Source of the DNA: Bacteroidales bacterium UBA1392
GTDB taxonomy: Bacteria; Bacteroidota; Bacteroidia; Bacteroidales; UBA932
Assembly (NCBI GenBank): GCA_002305275.1
Contig: DBQO01000013.1
Span: forward strand, 43,042 to 65,728
Length of the DNA stretch: 22,687 bases
Direction: 5' to 3'
Shown: positions 8,480 to 16,475 of the stretch, one piece after another
Position numbering within the stretch: the stretch's first letter is position 1
Layout: each line of letters starts with the position of its first letter
The notes under the pieces: model-generated
Told to the model about the DNA's origin: nothing
The model's input: only the letters and a program-made list of their open reading frames with translations
Databases searched by the model: none
Position numbers and translations under genes: made by a program

Positions 8480-10159
8480 ATGGAAACGAATTACCTGGAA
8501 GTTGCAAAGAGTTGGCTAGGTGTCGGATTTGACGATGAGACAAAAAAAGAAGTTGCACTCCTCATGAGGGAGGATCCAAAAGAGCTTGAGGATTGTTTTT
8601 ATCGCCTGTTGGAATTCGGTACCGGGGGATTGAGGGGCATCATGGGTGTTGGTACGAACCGAATGAATAAATATACGGTCGGGATGGCCACGCAGGGCAT
8701 GGCAAACTACCTCAAATCATATTTTAAAGACTCCGGCAAGATCAGTGTCGTGATTTCATACGACAGTCGCAATAACAGTCGAGAGTTTGCTATGATTGCC
8801 TCCAGAGTGCTTATGGCCAATGGTATAAATGTTTTTCTTTTTGACAATATCAGACCCACTCCCGAATTGAGTTTTGCCATCAGACACCTCGAATGTCAGG
8901 CGGGCATAATGATTACCGCTTCCCACAATCCAAAGGAATATAATGGTTACAAGGTATTCTGGGAGGATGGAGCACAGATTATAGCACCACATGACAAGAA
9001 TATCATAGCAGAGGTGGCCGGCATAACTTCGGTCGCACAGGTGAATTTTGGTGACGATCTTGTGCTTTTCCCTACACCTATAGGTGAAGAGGTGGACAAA
9101 GCCTATCTTGATGCAGTGCTTTCTCTCACACTTTCTCCCGATTCCGTAAAGCGCCATTCGGATTTAAAAATAGTCTATACACCTTTACATGGCACCGGAG
9201 TACGTCTTGTTCCCCAAGGGTTACGACAGATAGGATTTTCAAACATTTATAACGTTAATTCACAGGATGTCAGTGACGGAAATTTTCCCACAGTTGCTTC
9301 GCCCAATCCCGAAGATCCTGCCGCACTTAAACTTGCAATTGAGAAAGCCCTGGAAGTGGGCGCAGATATAGTGATGGCAACTGACCCTGATGCAGACCGT
9401 ATAGGATTTGCAGTACGAGATGACAAAGGGGAGTTGGTTTTGTTAAATGGCAACCAGATATTCTCTATTCTCACAAGCTATATGCTTACCCGTTGGTCTG
9501 AGCTGGGTAAACTCCAAGGAGGTGAATATGTGGTTAAGACCATCGTTACCACCGAGCTTGTCCGTGCTATTTGTGAAAAATATGGAGTTGAACTCTATAA
9601 TGTGCTTACCGGATTTAAATATATAGCTGAAATTGTGCGAAAAAATGAGGGTAAAAAGGTTTTCATTTGTGGTGGTGAGGAGAGTCATGGCTTTAATGCC
9701 GGTGAATTTGTAAGAGATAAGGACTCCATAGTTTCATGTGCTCTCTTTGCGGAGTGTGCCGCATGGCTAGCTGACAGCGGCAAGAGCATATACGACTATC
9801 TTCAGGAGATTTATTCCGAGTATGGTTATTACAAGGAGAAACTCCTTTCCGTTACAAAGAGCGGAAAAGAGGGGCTGGAACAGATACGGCATATAATGAG
9901 AGATTTAAGAATTACCCCTCCTACAGAACTTGTAGGATCACCTGTTGTGAAAATAATAGACTACAACGTGCCGGAAGAGACAAATCTTCCAAAGTCCAAT
10001 GTGCTGCAATTTTTTAGCAAAGATGGCAGTCTGGTCTCTGCGAGACCCTCCGGTACAGAGCCGAAAATCAAGTTTTATTTTGGTGTAAAGGGAGACGACG
10101 CCGATAAGAAGATCAAGAAGGTTTTCTCGCAATTCGAAAAATTTGCGCAAAAATATTAA
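8480..10159 (+). CDS. Phospho-sugar mutase, alpha-phosphoglucomutase type
   Basis: Members of this alpha-D-phosphohexomutase family move phosphate between C1 and C6 of glucose or mannose, feeding glycogen, capsule and nucleotide-sugar synthesis. The four domain signatures are present at expected spacing in 559 residues: phosphoserine loop TASHNP (146-151, active Ser148), metal loop DPDADR (302-307), sugar loop GGEESHG (398-404) and phosphate-binding RPSGTEPK (522-529). Length and motif form match the PgcA-like phosphoglucomutase group common in Bacteroidetes better than the shorter GlmM. Glucose versus mannose preference cannot be settled from sequence alone. The last 47 bases overlap the opposing pssA gene. 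Confidence 0.95.
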   Translation: METNYLEVAKSWLGVGFDDETKKEVALLMREDPKELEDCFYRLLEFGTGGLRGIMGVGTNRMNKYTVGMATQGMANYLKSYFKDSGKISVVISYDSRNNSREFAMIASRVLMANGINVFLFDNIRPTPELSFAIRHLECQAGIMITASHNPKEYNGYKVFWEDGAQIIAPHDKNIIAEVAGITSVAQVNFGDDLVLFPTPIGEEVDKAYLDAVLSLTLSPDSVKRHSDLKIVYTPLHGTGVRLVPQGLRQIGFSNIYNVNSQDVSDGNFPTVASPNPEDPAALKLAIEKALEVGADIVMATDPDADRIGFAVRDDKGELVLLNGNQIFSILTSYMLTRWSELGKLQGGEYVVKTIVTTELVRAICEKYGVELYNVLTGFKYIAEIVRKNEGKKVFICGGEESHGFNAGEFVRDKDSIVSCALFAECAAWLADSGKSIYDYLQEIYSEYGYYKEKLLSVTKSGKEGLEQIRHIMRDLRITPPTELVGSPVVKIIDYNVPEETNLPKSNVLQFFSKDGSLVSARPSGTEPKIKFYFGVKGDDADKKIKKVFSQFEKFAQKY

Positions 10160-10871
10160 TCAGCGTGTAAAGTACGAAAATCGCTGAAATAACCGGCGGT
10201 AGAGTCTCAAGTATGCTGTTTTGGTGTGGGATAAAAATCATACCTAAAATAAGGACTATAACTGCAATTATCATAAATGAGGAAAAGAGTGGTGCTTCCC
10301 TGAAGCTCACTCTTTTCTTTTTAAGCGAAAACATAGGTATCTCACTTACCAGCAAAAGGGCAAGTATAATCGATATGGTGGGGATAAACCATACGCTGTC
10401 TAGCAGCACGTTGACAAATGATGGCATGTTATGGAGACGGCATATATCGGCATAAGCAACCATAGGTGCAATGATCATGGCATTGGCGGGTGTGGCAAGG
10501 CCGATAAAGTCGCTCTCCTGGCGAGTGTCAAGATTGAATTTGGCCAGCCTGAGAGCAGAAAAGGCTGTTATTGCCAGAGGGACAAATGCCAAAAAAGTGT
10601 ACCGGTGTCCCGAATTGTAGTACCAGTTGAAAAGGATAAGGGAAGGAGCCAGACCGAAACTTATCAGATCTGCAAGAGAGTCCAGCTCCTTGCCTATATC
10701 AGAATATGCTTTGAGCAATCTCGCACTGAAGCCATCCAAAAAATCAAAAACTACAGCTGCTGCCATAAAAAGGAATGAACCGAGATAGAGGCCCCATAAG
10801 GCCATTATAACTGCGCAGCAGCCGCAGGTCAGGTTGAGAAGTGTTATGATGTTTGGGATGTGCTTCTTCAT
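10113..10871 (-). CDS. pssA: CDP-diacylglycerol--serine O-phosphatidyltransferase
   Basis: PssA makes phosphatidylserine, the precursor of phosphatidylethanolamine, at the inner membrane. The 252-residue protein is multi-pass and carries the CDP-alcohol phosphotransferase signature D-x2-D-G-x2-A-R-x8-G-x3-D-x3-D. Here it begins DFLDGFSAR and ends in DSLAD (about 43-68). The N terminus HIPNIITLLNL is typical. The gene starts 5 bp after the upstream peptidase stop on the same strand, so it is likely the last gene of a peptidase-peptidase-pssA transcript. The C-terminal 15 codons and stop are antisense to the end of the mutase gene. The usual companion, phosphatidylserine decarboxylase, is not in the window. 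Confidence 0.95.
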   Translation of the reverse strand: MKKHIPNIITLLNLTCGCCAVIMALWGLYLGSFLFMAAAVVFDFLDGFSARLLKAYSDIGKELDSLADLISFGLAPSLILFNWYYNSGHRYTFLAFVPLAITAFSALRLAKFNLDTRQESDFIGLATPANAMIIAPMVAYADICRLHNMPSFVNVLLDSVWFIPTISIILALLLVSEIPMFSLKKKRVSFREAPLFSSFMIIAVIVLILGMIFIPHQNSILETLPPVISAIFVLYTLINIFAQIFRIARKPS

Positions 10872-10876
10872 AAGTG

Positions 10877-12004
10877 CTACTCTATGCCCATCTTTTTACG
10901 GATCGCCTTTGGGATCGCATGCTTGTGTACAAGTATAGCCAATGTCCTCATCTTCACATAGGTTTCGGACATATAGAGGTAACCGCCCATCTCCTCGTTA
11001 CGAGCTGTACCCCAGGAGTTTTTGGTTTTATAAAATTTTGTACCATTCTGGTCTTTGAAAAGACCTGTAAGATGCATCAAGTGGTCATCCACAGTCTGGA
11101 ACGTTTCAAAATAATTCTGTCTTAGCTCCTGTGTCGCATCCAGTTCGGGATAGATTTTCTCAAACTTGACTGCCTCTTCAAAAAACTCGGGTTTTGGGTC
11201 AATGGCAATTCCGCGGTTATGGTTAAATGACTTGGAAATCAGGTCTCCATCCCATGCAACAGTGTAGCCGTTGAGAAGAGCATTGTCGATTATGGCCATA
11301 AACTCATCCAAAGGTACATTGTAGTAGAGCTGGTGATCCCAGTTGTCGGGAATCTCCAGCGGAACTTTTTTATAGAAAGGATGGTGGGTAAAACTTGTGA
11401 TTTCAACATAATCGCTGAGATCGTCAAAGCCCAGCATTGTGGCAAAGCTCTTGGGAGTGTACTTTCTGCCGTTATACTCAAATTCTTCCGGAAGTTTGCC
11501 GAGGTAGGTATCGAAGAGATGCTCATGAATTTTCCAATATTCGGGTGAGCGTACTTTTCTCTGAACGCTTACCTCGGAAAGAGCCTTTACAAAGGCACTC
11601 AGCTCGCTGTGGTTGTGTTTGTCCGAGTCATAAGCAATGCCGCTATAGGCACTTTCAGGTACAATGCCATGCTCGGTAATGGCGTTGACGGCCATATGCG
11701 AGAGTGAGCCCGGACCTACATTCCCCTTACCAAGACGGAGGTAGTTGTCGCTCATTCTCTTGTTGTAATTGTGACGCACTACAAACATTTCGGAAAGGTC
11801 GTAAACCCCTTTCCCCTGGCGAATAAGCTCTGCTTCCAGAAGTGATATCGTAGCAAAGCACCAGCAAGTACCGGTGCTGGCCTGATCCTTTACGGGGGTT
11901 ACTTCAATGTCCTTTACAGGAGTAAATTTGTAGATGGTCTGGGTCTGCGAGAAAGCCGATGCTGCAATAATTACAGCTATGACAATTAGTAAAATACGTT
12001 TCAT
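10877..12004 (-). CDS. Exported papain-like (C1) peptidase, copy 2 of a tandem pair
   Basis: A 375-residue C1-family cysteine peptidase with an N-terminal signal peptide (cleavage near residues 19-20, ...ASAFSQ), so it acts outside the cytoplasm. Catalytic residues are visible: Gln41 and Cys47 in QASTGTCW, His308 in DDHLMH and Asn329 in KNSWG. The arrangement around the His resembles aminopeptidase C/bleomycin hydrolase more than classical papain. Relatives of that type are often annotated as aminopeptidases, but the exact cleavage mode cannot be told here. It lies 24 bp after its paralogue and 5 bp before pssA. It lacks an insert of roughly 20-25 residues found before the catalytic His in its neighbour. 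Confidence 0.92.
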   Translation of the reverse strand: MKRILLIVIAVIIAASAFSQTQTIYKFTPVKDIEVTPVKDQASTGTCWCFATISLLEAELIRQGKGVYDLSEMFVVRHNYNKRMSDNYLRLGKGNVGPGSLSHMAVNAITEHGIVPESAYSGIAYDSDKHNHSELSAFVKALSEVSVQRKVRSPEYWKIHEHLFDTYLGKLPEEFEYNGRKYTPKSFATMLGFDDLSDYVEITSFTHHPFYKKVPLEIPDNWDHQLYYNVPLDEFMAIIDNALLNGYTVAWDGDLISKSFNHNRGIAIDPKPEFFEEAVKFEKIYPELDATQELRQNYFETFQTVDDHLMHLTGLFKDQNGTKFYKTKNSWGTARNEEMGGYLYMSETYVKMRTLAILVHKHAIPKAIRKKMGIE

Positions 12005-12028
12005 AGTATGGTTGTTATATCTGATTTG

Positions 12029-13228
12029 TTATTTGATGCGCAACTTCCTTCTGATCTCCCTCGGAATGGCTTCTTTGTGTACCATGATGTCCATGGTCTT
12101 GTACTTCACGTAATTTTCGGAAACGTACCAAATACCTTTGTACTTGCTATTTTCACCCCAGGAATTTTTAACCATAAAATAATTGGTTCCATTCTGGTCC
12201 TGTGCAAGGCCAAAAATGTGCATTCCGTGGTCATCGGTAGTCGTTTTCTCCTCATACCCCTGCTGGCGGAGCTCCGCTGTCACTTCAATTTCCGGAACGG
12301 GTGCCTTGAATACAGGTCTGCCGGTGCCGGGATCTGCGCCTACCCAGTGTGCTTGGTCGGAGCCCACTTCTTCAGTTTTCTTACGAATTGCATCCATGTC
12401 TGGGACAATGCCAATCCCATCCCTGGTAAATCCGGTTTCACTCACATCCGATGCCCAGGCAAAAGTAAAGCCATTTTCAATTGCATAGTACATCACTGCC
12501 ATAAGTTCATCGAGAGGGAGGTTATATGCTCTCTCCCAGCGCCAGTTGTCTCCAACTTCCACTGGGTGTTCTTCATAATAGGGAAGGTGTGTCCAGGATA
12601 CCAGATCCACATAATCATCCAGATTGATGCCCAGTGACTCCATGTATGACTTTGGAGTGTATTCTTTGCCTTCGTATTGGAATTTCTCAGGTATGGGGCC
12701 AAGATAAGCGGAGAGGATACCCTTTAGTCCGGGAATCCAGGCAGTGGAGAGTTTCCTGTTGGGATTCTTCAGGATACCGTCAACATAACCTTTAAGACCG
12801 GCAGCGAGTTCTCCATGCATGTGCCGCTCCGTTCCATAATTGAGACCTGGCATTACGGAATTGGGAACGATGCCGTACTGTTTCAGTACACATAATACAT
12901 CACCGAAGGAGCTACCTTGCGCGTAATTGAGATGACCGTCAACACGGATGTACTTGATAGCTTTGTCAACGTATGCATTTGAAACAACGAACATCTCTGA
13001 TAGATCAATGTCACTTTTGTAACCCTGACGGATGGCCTCGGACTCAAAAAATGAGAGTGCGGCAAAACACCAGCAGGTACCGGTACTGGCCTGGTTCTTT
13101 ACAGAGGTAATGGGATGCTCTTCAACTGTCGTAAAGAGGAAGCCTTCAGGCTTTGTCTCATCTTTGGACTGAGCTGCGGCTGAAAAGCAGATTAGAGCTG
13201 CTAATGAGAGAGTTAGGATTTTTTTCAT
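12029..13228 (-). CDS. Exported papain-like (C1) peptidase, copy 1 of a tandem pair
   Basis: A 399-residue paralogue of the next gene. The signal peptide is MKKILTLSLAALICFSAAAQ. Catalytic Gln46 and Cys52 are in QASTGTCW, His334 in TDDHGMH and Asn355 in KNSWG. The pair share IRQG, DLSEMFVV, KYTPKS/EYTPKS, PLDE and QDQNGT/KDQNGT blocks across their length, so this is an old tandem duplication rather than a recent one. This copy has an extra segment at about 285-310 (EEVGSDQAHWVGADPGTGRP). I chose ATG 13228 rather than the upstream in-frame codon at 13255 because it begins the signal peptide and is 31 bases from a full -33/-7 promoter. It is the first gene of a probable three-gene transcript ending in pssA. 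Confidence 0.93.
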   Translation of the reverse strand: MKKILTLSLAALICFSAAAQSKDETKPEGFLFTTVEEHPITSVKNQASTGTCWCFAALSFFESEAIRQGYKSDIDLSEMFVVSNAYVDKAIKYIRVDGHLNYAQGSSFGDVLCVLKQYGIVPNSVMPGLNYGTERHMHGELAAGLKGYVDGILKNPNRKLSTAWIPGLKGILSAYLGPIPEKFQYEGKEYTPKSYMESLGINLDDYVDLVSWTHLPYYEEHPVEVGDNWRWERAYNLPLDELMAVMYYAIENGFTFAWASDVSETGFTRDGIGIVPDMDAIRKKTEEVGSDQAHWVGADPGTGRPVFKAPVPEIEVTAELRQQGYEEKTTTDDHGMHIFGLAQDQNGTNYFMVKNSWGENSKYKGIWYVSENYVKYKTMDIMVHKEAIPREIRRKLRIK

Positions 13229-13259
13229 TATAAATTGGATTAAAAATATTCGCATCCAA

Positions 13260-13291
13260 CAAAATTAATGAATATGTCTCTTTTATCCAAA
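13260..13291 (-). promoter_or_regulatory. Promoter of the peptidase-peptidase-pssA operon
   Basis: On the minus strand there is a -33 element TTTG (13291-13288), a 20 bp spacer and a -7 element TAATTTTG (13267-13260). Both match the Bacteroidetes housekeeping consensus. The start codon at 13228 follows after 31 bases. Confidence 0.75.
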
Positions 13292-13335
13292 ATAATTTCG
13301 CCGCTAATAGCCGCTTTAATCTTGACAAAAAGTCA

Positions 13336-13355
13336 GTTTGTAACCGGTGGCAAAC
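13336..13355. promoter_or_regulatory. Imperfect palindrome, candidate operator upstream of clpB
   Basis: The 20 bp element has arms GTTTG and CAAAC around a central ACCGGT, and 16 of 20 positions are symmetric. It lies 56 bp before the clpB ATG and 44 bp behind the -33 of the divergent peptidase promoter. It does not resemble CIRCE (TTAGCACTC-N9-GAGTGCTAA). No TAnnTTTG box is seen between it and clpB. Function is unproven and chance is possible. Confidence 0.35.
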
Positions 13356-13411
13356 AAATTGAAACTAATAATATATAAATAAATGAAAACGAAAAAACAG
13401 AATTAACAAGT

Positions 13412-15460
13412 ATGGACAAGCAGAATCTCGAAATTTTGAACAGATACGCCATAAACCTCAATGAGAAGGCTAGGCAGGGCAAACTTGACCCTGTCATAGG
13501 GCGTGATGATGAGGTGCGCAGAGTACTGCAGATCCTCAGCCGAAGAACTAAAAACAACCCTATACTAGTAGGCGAGCCCGGTGTTGGTAAAACAGCCATT
13601 TCCGAAGGTATCGCCCAGCGAATTGTCAATGGCGACGTGCCTGAGAACCTAAAGAATAAAGATCTGTACTCACTGGATATGGGTGCATTGATAGCGGGAG
13701 CCAAATACCAGGGCGAGTTTGAAGAGAGGTTGAAGGGAGTGGTTAAAGCGGTTACCGAAAGTGAAGGTGAAATTATCCTATTTATTGATGAAATCCACAC
13801 TTTGGTAGGAGCCGGACGCACTTCCGGAGCCATGGATGCCGCAAATATCCTCAAACCGGCACTTGCCAGGGGAGAGCTCAGGGCCATAGGCTCCACCACT
13901 CTGGATGAGTACCGCAAATACTTTGAGCAGGATAAGGCGCTTGAGCGCAGGTTTCAAATGGTGATGGTGGATGAGCCTACTCCTGCTGAATCCATCGCCA
14001 TTCTCCGCGGACTTAAGGAGAGATATGAAAATCACCACAAGGTACGCATAGAGGATGATGCAATCATTGCGGCGGTAGAACTCTCGCGCAGATACATTAC
14101 AAACAGGTTTTTGCCGGACAAGGCGATAGACCTGATAGATGAGGCGGCCTCAAAACTCCGCCTGGAAATCAACTCCGTACCGGAGCCAATAGATGAATTG
14201 AACAGAAAGATAATGCAACTCGAAATTGAGCGGGAGGCGGTAAAGAGAGAGGGCAAAAGTCCAAAACTTACCGCTATACAGGAGGATATTACCCGCTTAT
14301 CAGGTGAAAGGGATGTTTTGATGAAACAGTGGGAGGAGGAGAAAAAGCTTTTGACTGCAATTCAGAGCAATCGTCAGGCCATCGAAGAGTATCGCATACA
14401 GGCAGATGATGCAGAACGTCGTGGAGACTACGGCAAGGTGGCTGAACTCAGATACGGTAAGATAGCTGAAGCTAAGGCACAAATTGACAAGCTTATGGCC
14501 GAAAAAGAGCATAACGACCACCCTATCCTAAACGAGCAGGTGACCAGCGAGAATGTAGCTGAGGTGGTAGCCAAATGGACCGGAATTCCCGTTCAGAAAA
14601 TGCTCCAGAGCGAAAGGGATAAACTCTTGAATATGGAGGAGGTACTCCATCAGCGTGTAATAGGACAGGATGAAGCTATAGCAGCAGTATCTAATGCCGT
14701 GCGCCGCAGTAGAGCGGGATTGCAGAACGAAAAAAGACCGATAGGCTCATTCATGTTCCTCGGAAGTACCGGAGTGGGAAAGACCGAATTGGCTAAAGCT
14801 CTTGCTGAATATCTCTTCGATGATGAAAACATGATTACCAGGATAGACATGAGCGAATATCAGGAGCGTCATACAGTCTCTCGTTTGATAGGAGCTCCTC
14901 CGGGTTATGTGGGATATGAAGAGGGTGGACAGCTGACCGAAGCGGTACGCCGCAAACCTTACTCTGTGATCTTACTGGATGAGATAGAGAAGGCACATCC
15001 GGATGTTTTCAATCTGTTGTTGCAGTTGCTGGATGACGGTCGTCTTACAGACAATAAAGGCCACACTGCCGACTTCAAGAATACTATCTTGATAATGACC
15101 TCCAATATCAATCCGGACCTGGTCAAGGAGTCTTTCAGACCGGAATTCCTCAATAGGATAGATGAGATCATAGTCTTCCACGAGCTTTCACCCGAGCATA
15201 TTCGCAGCATCGTCAAACTGCAAGCTAATCTGTTGCAGAAGCGACTGGAGGCAATGGATATTAAAATTTCCTTTACCGAAGAGTTTTACGACTATATGAG
15301 TGTAAAGGGATACGATCCCGCCTATGGTGCCAGACCTGTCAAAAGGGTGCTCCAGAGAGAATTGATAGACTATTTGGCAACACTCCTATTGGACGGTACC
15401 CTCAGCAAGGAGTCCGAGATTACGGCAACCTTCGTTGATGGTAAACTCAAGCTTTATTAA
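13412..15460 (+). CDS. clpB: ClpB-type disaggregase lacking the N-terminal domain
   Basis: ClpB is a hexameric AAA+ machine that pulls proteins out of aggregates with DnaK. At 682 residues this one is about 175 shorter than usual. It begins where the NTD linker normally joins ATPase domain 1. Domain 1 has Walker A GEPGVGKT (54-61), pore loop KYQG (98-101) and Walker B ILFIDE (122-127). The coiled-coil middle domain (about 256-375) is full length. Domain 2 has Walker A GSTGVGKT (451-458), pore loop GYVGYEEGG (498-506) and Walker B ILLDE (520-524). Only 9 residues separate TSN (563-565) from FRPEF (575-579), about 20 fewer than in E. coli ClpB from memory. An in-frame TAA at 13376-13378 rules out a longer protein. 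The middle domain argues for ClpB over ClpA or ClpC. Confidence 0.93.
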   Translation: MDKQNLEILNRYAINLNEKARQGKLDPVIGRDDEVRRVLQILSRRTKNNPILVGEPGVGKTAISEGIAQRIVNGDVPENLKNKDLYSLDMGALIAGAKYQGEFEERLKGVVKAVTESEGEIILFIDEIHTLVGAGRTSGAMDAANILKPALARGELRAIGSTTLDEYRKYFEQDKALERRFQMVMVDEPTPAESIAILRGLKERYENHHKVRIEDDAIIAAVELSRRYITNRFLPDKAIDLIDEAASKLRLEINSVPEPIDELNRKIMQLEIEREAVKREGKSPKLTAIQEDITRLSGERDVLMKQWEEEKKLLTAIQSNRQAIEEYRIQADDAERRGDYGKVAELRYGKIAEAKAQIDKLMAEKEHNDHPILNEQVTSENVAEVVAKWTGIPVQKMLQSERDKLLNMEEVLHQRVIGQDEAIAAVSNAVRRSRAGLQNEKRPIGSFMFLGSTGVGKTELAKALAEYLFDDENMITRIDMSEYQERHTVSRLIGAPPGYVGYEEGGQLTEAVRRKPYSVILLDEIEKAHPDVFNLLLQLLDDGRLTDNKGHTADFKNTILIMTSNINPDLVKESFRPEFLNRIDEIIVFHELSPEHIRSIVKLQANLLQKRLEAMDIKISFTEEFYDYMSVKGYDPAYGARPVKRVLQRELIDYLATLLLDGTLSKESEITATFVDGKLKLY

Positions 15461-16475
15461 AGTGTAGGGAGTCTCCCCACTCACCAAATCCGATCTCTGC
15501 CTCCCCAAGGTCCAAATCCTCCAGCAGGAGCGCCTTGCGGTCGTAGAGATTGTAGTATTTGCGGTAGTCTGAAGGTGTGATGTTGGGCATCACTATATTG
15601 GCTCCTGCACGGATAGCCATGATACGTCCTTTGGGATGAAGGGCTTCCAAAGCAGTGGAGGCAGCAATGTTTATATCAGGCACTAGGATTCTAAGCAGAG
15701 ATATCATCTTTAGGGATAGCTCCAATCGTTCGGCTACGGAAGGGAATGATGCCCCGGGATCACTATTTGTAATAATAGTAAGTGGGGTGTCATCGTGGGG
15801 TACGTAGGGTCCCATTCCAATCATAGGGAAGTCCATTTCTTTTAAAAAGAGCAGATCGGAAGCCAGATGTTGGGTGTTTTGCCAGGGGAGTCCTATCATA
15901 ACGCCACTTCCGGCTTGGTAGCCTATAGATTTGAGGTCCATGAGAGCTTCTATGCGCCTTTCGTATGAATGATAGCCATCATCCGGATGTATTTTGCGGA
16001 ATAAATCGGGGTCTGAAGTCTCTATGCGGAGCAAATATCTGTGAGCCCCCGCCTCGAACCAATCTTTGTAAACTTCGGCACTCTGTTCTCCCAGAGAGAG
16101 GGTGATGCCCAAAGCCCCATCTCCGATGCGTTTGATACGATGAAGTAAAGATGTGATCCTCTTTGTGAAGATACTATCCGTGCGTTCACCGCCTTGAATC
16201 ACGACTGATCCAAATTCGGCAGCGTATGCATGCTTTGCACAGGTCAGGACCTCTTCATCAGTAAGGGTGTATCTTTCGCATAAGGTATTTCCTTTGCGGA
16301 TACCGCAGTAGAGACAGTCTTTACGACAGATATTGGATATCTCTATAAGGCCCCTAAGGTGGACTTTGGGGCCTATAGTCCTCAATTTGATATCGGCTGC
16401 CCTTCTATGAAGGTCGCTGATGATCTCTGGGTCTCTGCAATTAAGCAGATCAATTATTTCTCTCCGGCTAATCAT
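15447..16475 (-). CDS. hydE: [FeFe]-hydrogenase maturase HydE, radical SAM
   Basis: HydE is a radical SAM enzyme needed, with HydG and HydF, to build the 2Fe subcluster of [FeFe]-hydrogenase. The 342-residue protein has the [4Fe-4S] motif CRKDCLYC (Cys50, Cys54, Cys57) and the downstream VVIQGGE segment typical of HydE. The length is normal. The C-terminal region has no cysteine set for the optional second cluster seen in some HydE proteins. Biotin synthase and PylB are related alternatives, but hydF nearby supports HydE. Its ATG shares one base with the lipoprotein stop (TAATG on the minus strand), so the two are translationally coupled. Its 3' end overlaps clpB by 14 bp. Confidence 0.93.
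   Translation of the reverse strand: MISRREIIDLLNCRDPEIISDLHRRAADIKLRTIGPKVHLRGLIEISNICRKDCLYCGIRKGNTLCERYTLTDEEVLTCAKHAYAAEFGSVVIQGGERTDSIFTKRITSLLHRIKRIGDGALGITLSLGEQSAEVYKDWFEAGAHRYLLRIETSDPDLFRKIHPDDGYHSYERRIEALMDLKSIGYQAGSGVMIGLPWQNTQHLASDLLFLKEMDFPMIGMGPYVPHDDTPLTIITNSDPGASFPSVAERLELSLKMISLLRILVPDINIAASTALEALHPKGRIMAIRAGANIVMPNITPSDYRKYYNLYDRKALLLEDLDLGEAEIGFGEWGDSLHFNKA

Noticed and set aside
12008..12637. Plus-strand open frame of 209 codons
   Set aside because: It is antisense to the peptidase gene, has no recognisable domain, and the minus-strand frame has clear catalytic motifs.
13383..13406. Short reading frame MKTKKQN before clpB, possible leader peptide
   Set aside because: Only seven codons in an A-rich leader, with no hairpin or attenuator structure after it; such frames are expected by chance.
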